Shown here one piece after another: positions 7,888-16,552 of a DNA stretch of 38,854 nt. Origin of the DNA: Azoarcus sp. TTM-91 (GTDB lineage: Bacteria; Pseudomonadota; Gammaproteobacteria; Burkholderiales; Rhodocyclaceae); contig NZ_WUEI01000039.1 of NCBI RefSeq assembly GCF_012911025.1, forward strand, positions 1 through 38,854. Reading direction: 5' to 3'. The stretch's first letter is position 1; the number at the start of each line of letters is the position of its first letter. Under the pieces are notes generated by a model. It was not told the DNA's origin. It saw only the letters and a list, made by a program, of their open reading frames with translations, and did no database searches. The translations under genes were made by a program, and so were the position numbers.

Positions 7888-8199
7888 ATGTACGCGGTGA
7901 TAAAAACCGGTGGCAAGCAGTATCGCGTTGCCGCTGGCGAAAAGATCAAGGTAGAACAGATACCGGCTGACGTGGGCTCCGAAATCACCATCGACCAGGT
8001 TCTCATGGTCGGCGAAGGCGAGTCCGTCAAGATCGGCACGCCCGTGGTTTCCGGCGCCGCAGTGAAGGCCACCGTGGTTTCCCACGGCCGTCACGACAAG
8101 GTCAAGATTTTCAAGATGCGTCGTCGTAAGCACTACCAGAAGCATCAAGGCCATCGCCAGAACTACACCGAGCTTCGCATCGAAGCGATCTCGGCCTGA
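7888..8199 (+). CDS. rplU: 50S ribosomal protein L21
   Basis: The protein has 103 residues, the usual size of bacterial L21. It begins [14 protein letters not shown] and has the conserved basic stretch [20 protein letters not shown] near the C-terminus, which binds 23S rRNA. It has a good Shine-Dalgarno (GGAG) seven bases before the ATG. rpmA follows 19 bases later, as in nearly all bacteria, and the two are transcribed together from the promoter at 7821-7849. Confidence 0.98.
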   Translation: MYAVIKTGGKQYRVAAGEKIKVEQIPADVGSEITIDQVLMVGEGESVKIGTPVVSGAAVKATVVSHGRHDKVKIFKMRRRKHYQKHQGHRQNYTELRIEAISA

Positions 8200-8218
8200 T
8201 TGCAGGAGGTAAGACCAA

Positions 8219-8482
8219 ATGGCACACAAAAAAGCTGGCGGTAGTTCCCGCAACGGCCGCGACTCAGAATCAAAACGACTTGGCGTGAAGCGCTACGGCG
8301 GCCAGTTCGTCGTTGCCGGCAACATCATCGTTCGCCAGCGCGGCACTGAATACCATCCGGGCGAGAACGTGGGCATCGGCAAGGATCACACCCTGTTCGC
8401 ACTAAAGGACGGCACCGTGAAGTTCGTGGTCAAGGGCGCCGCCAAGCGTCGCACCGTGATCATCGAGGCCGAAGCGGCTTAA
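8219..8482 (+). CDS. rpmA: 50S ribosomal protein L27
   Basis: The protein has 87 residues, beginning [20 protein letters not shown]. The flexible N-terminal tail of L27 reaches the peptidyl-transferase centre; here it starts MAHKK with no extension, so no proteolytic trimming is implied. The [18 protein letters not shown] motif is characteristic. A strong AGGAGG ribosome binding site precedes it. A rho-independent terminator follows about 20 bases after the stop. Confidence 0.98.
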   Translation: MAHKKAGGSSRNGRDSESKRLGVKRYGGQFVVAGNIIVRQRGTEYHPGENVGIGKDHTLFALKDGTVKFVVKGAAKRRTVIIEAEAA

Positions 8483-8502
8483 GTCGCGGCTCCGGTCCGA
8501 AA

Positions 8503-9733
<1,231 letters not shown>

Positions 9734-9756
9734 GCCCAATTCATCCCGAAGGCATC

Positions 9757-10872
9757 ATGAGAGAGAAGATCAAGCATGCCCGCCGGCTGGTCGTGAAAGT
9801 CGGCAGCGCCCTGGTGACCAACAACGGCGCGGGACTGGACAAACCAGCACTGGATGACTGGGCAAGACAGATCGCGGCGCTGCGCGCCGAGGGCCGCCAG
9901 ATCACTCTGGTTTCCTCCGGCGCCATCGCCGCCGGCATGCAGCGCCTGGGCTGGACCCGCCGCCCGCAGGAAATGCACAAGCTTCAGGCCGCCGCCGCCG
10001 TCGGCCAGATGGGCCTGGTGGAAGCGTACGAAGACGCCTTCTCCCGCCAGGGCCTGCAGACAGCACAGATCCTGCTCACCCACGAAGACCTTTCGGATCG
10101 CACCCGCTACCTCAACGCGCGCTCCACGCTGACCACCCTGCTCGATCTCGGCGTCGTCCCCATCATCAACGAGAATGACACGGTGGTGACCGACGAGATC
10201 AAGTTCGGCGACAACGACACCCTGGGCGCCTTGGTCGCCAATCTGATCGAGGCCGAAGCGCTCATCATCCTGACCGATCAGACCGGCCTCTATACCGCCG
10301 ATCCGCGCAAGGATCCAACCGCCACTCTCATCGGCGCGGGTCAGGCCGAAGATCGCCAGTACGAAGCGATGGCCGGCGGCGCCGGCAGCGGCATCAGCAA
10401 AGGCGGCATGATCACCAAGATCCGCGCTGCCCAGCGCGCCGCCCGCAGCGGTGCCCACACCTGCATCGCCAGCGGGCGCGAAACCGATCCGCTGCTGCGC
10501 CTGGCCGCCGGCGAAGACATCGGCACCCTGCTCTATGCCACCAGCAGCCCGCTGCAGGCCAAGAAGCAATGGCTTGCGGACCACTTGCAACTTGCAGGCG
10601 ACCTGGTGATCGATGACGGCGCGGTGGAAGCCCTGAGAAGCGGCCGCAGCCTGTTGCCCATTGGCGTGGTGGAGGTCAACGGCGATTTCTCCCGCGGCGC
10701 AGCCGTGTGCTGTCGCAGCCTGTCCGGCCAGGAGATTGCCCGCGGGCTGGTGAACTATAGTGCCTCGGAATGCCGCCGCATTGCGCGCAAACCCACCAGC
10801 GCCATCGAATCCCTGCTGGGCTATGTCGGCGAGGCCGAGTTGATCCACCGCGACAATATGGTGAGCAGCTGA
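9757..10872 (+). CDS. proB: Glutamate 5-kinase (first step of proline synthesis) with PUA domain
   Basis: The protein has 371 residues, standard for the long form. The amino-acid kinase domain (about 1-260) has [20 protein letters not shown], the substrate-binding NENDTV and FGDNDTLGA, and [14 protein letters not shown]-terminal PUA domain (about 275-360, beginning near [20 protein letters not shown]) follows. The enzyme phosphorylates glutamate to glutamyl 5-phosphate in the cytoplasm and is normally inhibited by proline. It lies 23 bases after obg on the same strand, an order common in betaproteobacteria. proA is not in the window. Confidence 0.97.
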   Translation: MREKIKHARRLVVKVGSALVTNNGAGLDKPALDDWARQIAALRAEGRQITLVSSGAIAAGMQRLGWTRRPQEMHKLQAAAAVGQMGLVEAYEDAFSRQGLQTAQILLTHEDLSDRTRYLNARSTLTTLLDLGVVPIINENDTVVTDEIKFGDNDTLGALVANLIEAEALIILTDQTGLYTADPRKDPTATLIGAGQAEDRQYEAMAGGAGSGISKGGMITKIRAAQRAARSGAHTCIASGRETDPLLRLAAGEDIGTLLYATSSPLQAKKQWLADHLQLAGDLVIDDGAVEALRSGRSLLPIGVVEVNGDFSRGAAVCCRSLSGQEIARGLVNYSASECRRIARKPTSAIESLLGYVGEAELIHRDNMVSS

Positions 10873-11009
10873 ACCACCGCGCATAGCGCTTCACACCCGC
10901 TCCGCCGGGTAGCAATATGACGACCAGCGCAGCGAAGGCAGTTCTTGCCATCCCAGCGCCGCGCGACCACACAGCGTCTCAAGAACCTAAAGCACAAACG
11001 GAGACAACG

Positions 11010-11876
11010 ATGCCCGAGCAGAACCAGTTCGATTACAACGTCGCCTTCTCGCGCAACATCGGCTGGTTCACCGAGAAGGAACAAGCCCACCTGCGCCAGT
11101 GCCGCGTCGCCGTAGGCGGCCTTGGCGGCGTGGGCGGCAGCCACTTGATCACCCTCGCCCGCCTGGGCATCGGCAAGTTCACCATTACCGACCTGGACAC
11201 CTTCGACTGGCCGAACCTGAACCGCCAGGCTGGCGCCAGCTGCTCCACCATGGGCCTGCCCAAGCTGGACGTCATGGCGCGACAGGTACTCGACATCAAT
11301 CCCGAAGCCGATCTGAAGCTGATGCCCAACGGCCTCAGCCTGGACAACATCGACGACTTCCTGGACGGCGTCGACCTCTACATGGACAGCCTGGACATTT
11401 TCGCCCTGGATATCCGGCGCAGGGTGTTCGCACGCTGCCGGGAGCGCGGCATTCCTGCCGTCACCGCCGCACCGATGGGCATGGGCACGGCCATGCTCGC
11501 TTTCCACCCCCAGGGCATGAGCTTCGAGGATTACTTCGCCCTGGATGGCTTCGCCTTCGAGGACCAGATCCTGAAGTTCATCGTCGGCGTCTCCCCCTCC
11601 ATGCAGCAACGCCACTACCTGCTGGAGCGCGGCTCGGTGAATTTGTTCAAGAAGAAGGTGCCGTCCACCGCGATCGGCATCGAACTCGCGGCAGGCGTCG
11701 CCTGCACCAACGCGATCAAACTGATCCTCAAGCGCGGCGATGTCATCGTTGCACCGCGCGGACTGCATTTCGATGCCTATCGCAACACCATGATCCGCAC
11801 CTGGCGCCCCTTCGGAAATCGCAACCCGATGCAGCGCTTCATGTTCTGGTACATCAAGCGCCTGCTGTCCAGATAG
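11010..11876 (+). CDS. ThiF/E1-like adenylating enzyme, PEP-CTERM-neighbouring type
   Basis: The protein has 288 residues from the ATG at 11010, chosen because GGAG lies six bases upstream. An earlier in-frame start would add 31 unconserved residues. The ThiF/MoeB/HesA nucleotide-binding fold is clear: VGGLGGVGG at residues 35-43, the ribose-binding DLD at 61-63, and the ATP-contacting NLNRQ at 69-73 with K85 after it. Such enzymes adenylate the C-terminus of a small protein or another carboxylate. The paired CxxC motifs that bind structural zinc in MoeB and ThiF are absent, and no obvious catalytic cysteine loop remains. The C-terminus (about 190-288) is not one I recognise. No ubiquitin-like or sulfur-carrier gene lies beside it. 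It faces a PEP-CTERM gene across a shared bidirectional terminator, so its substrate may belong to that system, but this is inference. Confidence 0.75.
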   Translation: MPEQNQFDYNVAFSRNIGWFTEKEQAHLRQCRVAVGGLGGVGGSHLITLARLGIGKFTITDLDTFDWPNLNRQAGASCSTMGLPKLDVMARQVLDINPEADLKLMPNGLSLDNIDDFLDGVDLYMDSLDIFALDIRRRVFARCRERGIPAVTAAPMGMGTAMLAFHPQGMSFEDYFALDGFAFEDQILKFIVGVSPSMQQRHYLLERGSVNLFKKKVPSTAIGIELAAGVACTNAIKLILKRGDVIVAPRGLHFDAYRNTMIRTWRPFGNRNPMQRFMFWYIKRLLSR

Positions 11877-11917
11877 CGGCGCGCCGCGCACAGAACCGCT
11901 CGCCCCGACACGAACAC

Positions 11918-11957
11918 AAAGAAAAACCCCCGCGCTTGCACGCGGGGGTTTTTCTTT
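11918..11957. terminator. Bidirectional terminator between the ThiF-like gene and the PEP-CTERM gene
   Basis: AAAGAAAAACCCCCGCG (11918-11934) pairs without a mismatch with CGCGGGGGTTTTTCTTT (11941-11957) around a six-base loop. The A tract on one side and T tract on the other let it terminate transcription from both converging genes. Confidence 0.9.
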
Positions 11958-11989
11958 TTGAGAAGCCCGGCGTACGCCAGGCTTTTCAA

Positions 11990-12886
11990 TCAGGCAGCAG
12001 CCTTGCTCTTGCGACGACGGGTCAGACCCAGACCCAGCAGACCAGAGCCCAGCAGCATCAGCGAAGCGGGTTCCGGCACGTTGGTCGGGTTGGCGACCAC
12101 GGTGAAGGAGCCGCTACCGTCGTGGTTGGAGGTCAGATCGAAGCCACCAGGCACCGCCGTGAAGTCGCTCACGAAGATGTTGGTGTCGAAGCTGGCCAGG
12201 AACTCGATCGCCAGGGCGTCAGCACCGGAATCGCCGCAGTTCGCCCAGATGTCGTAGAAGCCGCTGGAGCCGTTGCACTCGAAGTTACCCGAGTGGAACA
12301 GGTTCGCGTAGGTCAGATCCGCAATGCCGGTGAAGTCGGCCGTGCCGGTCAGCACCGTGCTCACGCCAGTCGCGCCACCACCACTCACCGCGATGTTCAT
12401 GAAGTTAATCATGTTGACGCCGTCGAACGAGATGTACATCTCGATCAGACCCGGGCTGTACGAGAAAGTCGGCACGCCGCCATTCACGCCAGTCACCACG
12501 CCGTTGAGGTTATCAACGGAGAAGCTCAGCAGCCAGTTGGTGCCGTAACCGTTGTTGCTGTGGGTGCCAAACACTTGGTTCGGGGTGAAACCAGTGATCT
12601 GATTGTTGGTCAGGTTGCCAACAGCAAGGCCACCACTGGTCGTCAGGTTGTCGCCCGCGCTGATCACGCCGTCACCGTTAGTGTCCTGAATGAAGGTCCT
12701 GGACTGGTACGTGAAGAGGAACTCATCCTTCAGCGAGGTGCTTGTGTTGGTGACCTTGTCGCGCTGGGGTGCCGGGACGCCGTCGTAGTTGGTGCCGACA
12801 TCCAGATAGAACGGGGCAGCGTTGGCAGCCGAGGCACCCATCAACAGGCCGGCGGTAGCCATCGCGAATAGTACTTTTTTGCTCAT
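11990..12886 (-). CDS. PEP-CTERM sorting-domain protein, exported
   Basis: The protein has 298 residues from the ATG at 12884-12886, which has GGGAG eight bases upstream. The longer frame adds 28 unlikely residues. A Sec signal peptide (KK then LFAMATAGLLMG, likely cleaved after ANA at residue 23) opens it. The last 29 residues (270-298) are a textbook PEP-CTERM signal: VPEPAS, a hydrophobic segment rich in G and L, then RRRKSK. An exosortase would cut at this signal and the protein would be anchored or released at the cell surface. The body is rich in N, G, T and S, as in exopolysaccharide-associated members. Residues 68-79 (DTNGDGVISAGD) look like a calcium-binding dockerin or EF-hand loop. 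A sigma-54 promoter lies about 90 bases upstream. Function beyond surface location is unknown. Confidence 0.92.
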   Translation of the reverse strand: MSKKVLFAMATAGLLMGASAANAAPFYLDVGTNYDGVPAPQRDKVTNTSTSLKDEFLFTYQSRTFIQDTNGDGVISAGDNLTTSGGLAVGNLTNNQITGFTPNQVFGTHSNNGYGTNWLLSFSVDNLNGVVTGVNGGVPTFSYSPGLIEMYISFDGVNMINFMNIAVSGGGATGVSTVLTGTADFTGIADLTYANLFHSGNFECNGSSGFYDIWANCGDSGADALAIEFLASFDTNIFVSDFTAVPGGFDLTSNHDGSGSFTVVANPTNVPEPASLMLLGSGLLGLGLTRRRKSKAAA

Positions 12887-13202
12887 TTGCCATCTCCCAA
12901 AGTTTGGCGAAATCGTCAGCGTTTGGCTCTGTCTTGGGGTCAAACACTTTCCGCCACATCGCCGCGCCAAGCAATAAGCAAAGCCAATGCCAGATTTTAT
13001 AAATCCATATAAATCATCACATTACAAATATCGCTGCAGCTATCCTGCTTTACTCTGGTACGCACTGTAAAAAAAACCGACACCCTTCGTATTGCCAGTG
13101 GCGGGCACGCCGTCGAAAATGCCTGAAGAGGCCGCGCCAATATGAGATTCTCCGCCTCTCCAGGCAGTGCCAGAGCCTTCAACAACTATTCCTATACAGA
13201 AC
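12887..13202. other. Divergent intergenic region between the PEP-CTERM gene and the permease operon
   Basis: These 316 bases hold no gene I can support. On the minus strand they hold the sigma-54 promoter described at 12976-12992 and, beyond it, an AT-rich stretch near 12994-13030 where an activator could bind or DNA could bend. On the plus strand there is a poor sigma-54-like match (GG at 13163-13164, GC at 13175-13176) just before the permease gene, and no convincing sigma-70 promoter. Confidence 0.6.
12976..12992 (-). promoter_or_regulatory. Sigma-54 (RpoN) promoter of the PEP-CTERM gene
   Basis: On the minus strand the sequence reads TGGCATTGGCTTTGCTT. The -24 GG (12991-12990) and the -12 GC (12979-12978) are exactly ten bases apart, and the flanks TGGCA and TTGCT match the RpoN consensus TGGCACG-N4-TTGCW at most positions. 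Transcription should start near 12966, giving a leader of about 80 bases. RpoN promoters require an activator with a GAFTGA motif, and PrsR in this window is such an activator. Confidence 0.75.
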
Positions 13203-14444
13203 ATGCTCAAGCCCGCCTTTGCCCTCAATCACTTCCGCACTGCCTGGCGCAACGTTGTGCGGCAGGTCAGCCGTAGCCGTGCGGCGCTGGTTGCGATCGC
13301 CTTCGGCGTGATGGCCATGATCCTGGCTGCCGGCTTCATCGACTGGAATCTCCGGTTCGGGCGCGACAACACCATCCTTTCACAGCTCGGACATCTCCAG
13401 GTCATGCGCCCCGGCTTCACCGACTACGGCCGCGCCGACCCCTATGGCTATCTCCTGCCCATGATGACGCCCGCGGAGAAGGCGGCCCTGGAGGGATTGC
13501 CGGGCTATCGCGTTTCCGCCCCCCGCCTCTTGATCTCCGGCCTCGCAAGCTCAGGAGACATCACCCTTTCCTTCATCGGCGAAGGCGTGGATCCCACCGC
13601 GGAATCGTCTCTTTCCTCCGCCTTGCGATTTCCGCAGGGACGTAACCTGCAGACGGGTGATCGCAAGGCCGCCATCGTCGGCCAGGGCCTGGCGCTGAAT
13701 CTGGGCGTCAAGGTGGGCGACACGCTGGTCTTGATCTCCAACACCGGCAACGGCGGCATCAGCGCCGTCGAAGCCGAGGTCGTCGGCTTGTTCGAATCGA
13801 TCGCCAAGGCTTACGACGACGCCGCGCTGCGCATCCCGATCGACCTCGCCCGGGAACTGATGCGCACAGAAGGCGAGCACCTCCGCCTGGTGCTGCTGGA
13901 CAAGACCGAGAACGTGTCTGCGGCCGACCGCCAGTTGCGAGCCGCCCTCCCGGCTGAGCGCTACGAGGTCGTCCCCTGGTGGAAGCTGGCCGACTTCTAC
14001 AACAAGACGGAAGCGCTCTTTTCCAAGCAGGTCGGATTCATCTATCTCGTCATCTCGGTAATCATCGTGCTCGCCATCACAAACACCATGACCATGATGG
14101 TGATGGAGCGGATCAGCGAGATCGGCACCATGATGGCGTTGGGCACACGGCAACGAGACATCCGCATCATGTTCCTGCTCGAAGGCACCATCCTTGGCGG
14201 ACTGGGGGCACTGATCGGCATCGTTGCCGGCGTATTGCTGGCACTGCTCATCAGCGCCATCGGCATACCCATGCCACCCGGGCCCATCATGAGCTGGCCT
14301 TACGAGGCGGGCATCCTGCTTACGGCAGACAACATCCTGACGGCAGCAGGGGTGGCCTTGCTCACCACGATCCTGGCCAGCGCCTATCCGGCCTGGAAGG
14401 CCTCCCGCCAGGAGATCGTCAATGCACTGCGCGCGCGCATTTGA
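13203..14444 (+). CDS. ABC transporter permease of the FtsX/LolC-MacB type, first of a pair
   Basis: The protein has 413 residues from the ATG at 13203. A GTG at 13167 in the same frame is possible, and neither start has a good Shine-Dalgarno. It has one N-terminal membrane segment (about residues 28-50), a large periplasmic domain (about 50-280) of the MacB_PCD type, then three C-terminal segments of the FtsX domain, with the cytoplasmic coupling motif ERISEIGTMMALGTRQRDI. This four-segment layout is that of LolC/LolE and MacB, which move lipoproteins or amphipathic molecules out of the inner membrane by mechanotransmission. The second permease follows after 12 bases. No ATP-binding subunit is encoded beside it, so the ATPase must be elsewhere. 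Confidence 0.85.
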   Translation: MLKPAFALNHFRTAWRNVVRQVSRSRAALVAIAFGVMAMILAAGFIDWNLRFGRDNTILSQLGHLQVMRPGFTDYGRADPYGYLLPMMTPAEKAALEGLPGYRVSAPRLLISGLASSGDITLSFIGEGVDPTAESSLSSALRFPQGRNLQTGDRKAAIVGQGLALNLGVKVGDTLVLISNTGNGGISAVEAEVVGLFESIAKAYDDAALRIPIDLARELMRTEGEHLRLVLLDKTENVSAADRQLRAALPAERYEVVPWWKLADFYNKTEALFSKQVGFIYLVISVIIVLAITNTMTMMVMERISEIGTMMALGTRQRDIRIMFLLEGTILGGLGALIGIVAGVLLALLISAIGIPMPPGPIMSWPYEAGILLTADNILTAAGVALLTTILASAYPAWKASRQEIVNALRARI

Positions 14445-14456
14445 GAGGGAAGGCGC

Positions 14457-15677
14457 ATGCAAGACCTGACCCGGCTCGGCTTCCGCAACCTCCTCCGCAA
14501 CCGGATACGGACCGCGATCACCCTCGCGGTGGTCACTTTCGGCGTCTGCGGCCTGATCCTCTCCGGCGGCTTCATCCGCGACATCTTCGTTCAGCTGGGC
14601 GAAGCGCTCATCCACTCTCAGAGTGGTCACGCCCAGGTCGGCCGCGAGGCGCTGTTCAGCTTCGGCTCCCGCTCGCCGGAGCGTTACCTGCTGGAAAAGC
14701 CCGAGGCGCTGCGCAGCTATCTCGCAGAACAGCCTGAGGTGAAGAACGTCATGGCGCGAATCACCTTTTCGGGCTTGCTCAACAACGGCAAGACGGACTA
14801 TCCGGTGATCGTCGACGGCGTCGAGGCAGACCGCGAGAATGAACTCGGTACCTTCCTCCACCTGGTCTCCGGCCGCATGCTCACCGACAAGGACCAGTAC
14901 GGCGCGGTCATAGGCGAAGGAGTGGCCAATGCACTGCGCCTGAAGGCTGGCGATCAAGCCACTCTGCTGGTGAACACCATAGATGGTGCGATGAACACCC
15001 TGGATGTCGAGATCGTTGGCGTGTTCCAGAGCTTCTCCAAGGATTTCGACGCCCGGGCGATGCGCATCGCCCTGCCGGATGCGCAATCCCTGCTGGTGAC
15101 TGACGGCATCGGCAAATACGTCCTGGAGCTGCATCGCACCGATCAGACCACCGCGCTGGTCCAGCGCGTCCGCGCGAACTTGCCGGCCGGCGACGTCGTC
15201 GTTCGTGACTGGGAAGAGTTGAACGACTTCTATGGCAAGGCAGTCGAGCTCTACCAGCAACAGTTCGGCTTTCTGAAGGCCACCATCTTGCTGATGGTCT
15301 GCCTCAGCGTCATCAACACAGTGAACATGAGCCTGGCCGAGCGCAGTTGGGAGTTCGGCACCATGCGTGCGCTGGGCAACCGCAACCGGACCGTCATCGG
15401 ACTCATCCTGACGGAGTCCTTCGTCCTCGGCCTCGCCGGCGCGCTCATCGGCACACTGCTCGGCCTGTTGCTGGCGGCAGTCATTTCGGGCATCGGTATT
15501 CCAATGCCACCGCCACCCAATGCCAACCTCGGCTATGATGCCTATATCAGAATTGAAACAAGTGACGTACTTGAAAGTGCGCTCATCGGTACATGCGCAA
15601 CTTTGATTGCTGCGATCTATCCCGCCTGGCGAACCACGAGACTGAGCATCATCGATGCTCTTCGAGCCCGAGAATGA
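14457..15677 (+). CDS. ABC transporter permease of the FtsX/LolC-MacB type, second of a pair
   Basis: The protein has 406 residues. It has the same layout as the gene before it: a membrane segment near residues 18-38, a periplasmic domain, and three C-terminal segments around the coupling motif ERSWEFGTMRALGNRNRTV. It ends YPAWRTTRLSIIDALRARE, very like the end of its partner, so the two probably arose by duplication and form a heterodimer as LolC and LolE do. An N-acyl amino acid synthase gene follows directly on the same strand, and an alternative start of that gene overlaps the end of this one. The pair could therefore move an acylated product, but that is inference from position. Confidence 0.85.
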   Translation: MQDLTRLGFRNLLRNRIRTAITLAVVTFGVCGLILSGGFIRDIFVQLGEALIHSQSGHAQVGREALFSFGSRSPERYLLEKPEALRSYLAEQPEVKNVMARITFSGLLNNGKTDYPVIVDGVEADRENELGTFLHLVSGRMLTDKDQYGAVIGEGVANALRLKAGDQATLLVNTIDGAMNTLDVEIVGVFQSFSKDFDARAMRIALPDAQSLLVTDGIGKYVLELHRTDQTTALVQRVRANLPAGDVVVRDWEELNDFYGKAVELYQQQFGFLKATILLMVCLSVINTVNMSLAERSWEFGTMRALGNRNRTVIGLILTESFVLGLAGALIGTLLGLLLAAVISGIGIPMPPPPNANLGYDAYIRIETSDVLESALIGTCATLIAAIYPAWRTTRLSIIDALRARE

Positions 15678-15702
15678 AGGGCTGCCAACGCTATTCAGGG
15701 AG

Positions 15703-16482
15703 ATGACGTTGTTGCTCTTCGAACGCTTCAACCTGGGCCACGGCTTCAGGAAATACTTCGAGATTGCTCCAGCCACCAACGAGGCTCTGCGGAACGATGT
15801 ATTCCGCATACGTCACGAGGTCTATTGCGAGGAGCTGCATTTCGAGCCCGAACGTCCGGACCGTCGCGAGAGCGACCAGTACGACGCCCACAGCCTGCAC
15901 TGCCTGATCCGCACCTCCAACCAGCCCACGCAGCTGGTCGGCTGTACCCGTCTCGTCCTCGCCAATCCGGCCGATCCCTACGAACCGCTGCCTTTCGAGC
16001 GGACCTGTGCGGCAACGCTGGACCGTTCGATCATCGACCCCGCCCGGTTGCCTCGCGGTAGCATCGCCGAGGTCTCCCGGCTGGCGGTCCGCGGCCTGTA
16101 TCGCCGACGCAAGGGCGAGGACCACAGCGCCATCGCAATCAGCGAAGAAGACTACGGCAACAGCGAACGGCCACGCTTCCCCTACATCCCCATCGGCCTT
16201 TACCTGGGCGCGGTCGCACTGGCGGCCCGCAGCGGCATCGAGACGCTGTTCGTACTCACCGAGCCGCGGCTGGCTGCGCACTTCGGCAAGCTGGGTGTGG
16301 ATATCCGGCAGATCGGGGGGCCGGTGGAGCACCGCGGCACCCGCGTTCCCTCCGTCATGGACGTACAGAGCATCATCAAGAGCATGCGCTTCATCGTGAA
16401 ACCCATCTGGAGGGTGATCCACGAGGAAATCGAGCGCGGCTATGAGCAGGAAGCGCATAGCGGCAAGCTGAAGAGCAGCTGA
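15703..16482 (+). CDS. N-acyl amino acid synthase, PEP-CTERM/exosortase-associated acyltransferase family
   Basis: The protein has 259 residues. It matches the exosortase-associated acyltransferase family (TIGR03694), known from environmental DNA studies to make long-chain N-acyl amino acids. The fold resembles that of LuxI-type autoinducer synthases: FRIRHEVYCEELHFE near residue 36, VGCTRLVL near 81, EVSRLAVR near 117, and a C-terminal acetyltransferase-like half. It would join an acyl chain, probably from acyl carrier protein, to an amino acid in the cytoplasm. The start is unsure. The ATG at 15703 directly follows GGGAG, leaving no spacing. A TTG at 15709 would be six bases from it. An ATG at 15655 would overlap the permease. 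The amino acid used cannot be read from the sequence. It is the last gene of the permease operon. Confidence 0.85.
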   Translation: MTLLLFERFNLGHGFRKYFEIAPATNEALRNDVFRIRHEVYCEELHFEPERPDRRESDQYDAHSLHCLIRTSNQPTQLVGCTRLVLANPADPYEPLPFERTCAATLDRSIIDPARLPRGSIAEVSRLAVRGLYRRRKGEDHSAIAISEEDYGNSERPRFPYIPIGLYLGAVALAARSGIETLFVLTEPRLAAHFGKLGVDIRQIGGPVEHRGTRVPSVMDVQSIIKSMRFIVKPIWRVIHEEIERGYEQEAHSGKLKSS

Positions 16483-16498
16483 CCCGCCTTTCCTCTCC

Positions 16499-16540
16499 CT
16501 GAAAGATAAAGCCCGCATCCGCGGGCTTTTTCACTTTCAG
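16499..16540. terminator. Bidirectional terminator between the N-acyl amino acid synthase gene and prpE
   Basis: The inner stem AAAGCCCGC (16508-16516) pairs with GCGGGCTTT (16521-16529) around a four-base loop and is followed by T. An outer stem, CTGAAAG (16499-16505) with CTTTCAG (16534-16540), encloses it. It lies between two converging genes and can serve both. Confidence 0.85.
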
Positions 16541-16552
16541 TTCGCCTGGCGC

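Noticed and set aside
13163..13176. RpoN-like match just before the first permease gene
   Set aside because: Spacing fits but the flanks do not, and it would give a leader of only about 15 bases.
13551..15809. A minus-strand open frame of 752 codons opposite the permease genes
   Set aside because: No domain or membrane pattern, and the plus strand encodes two clear FtsX-type permeases.
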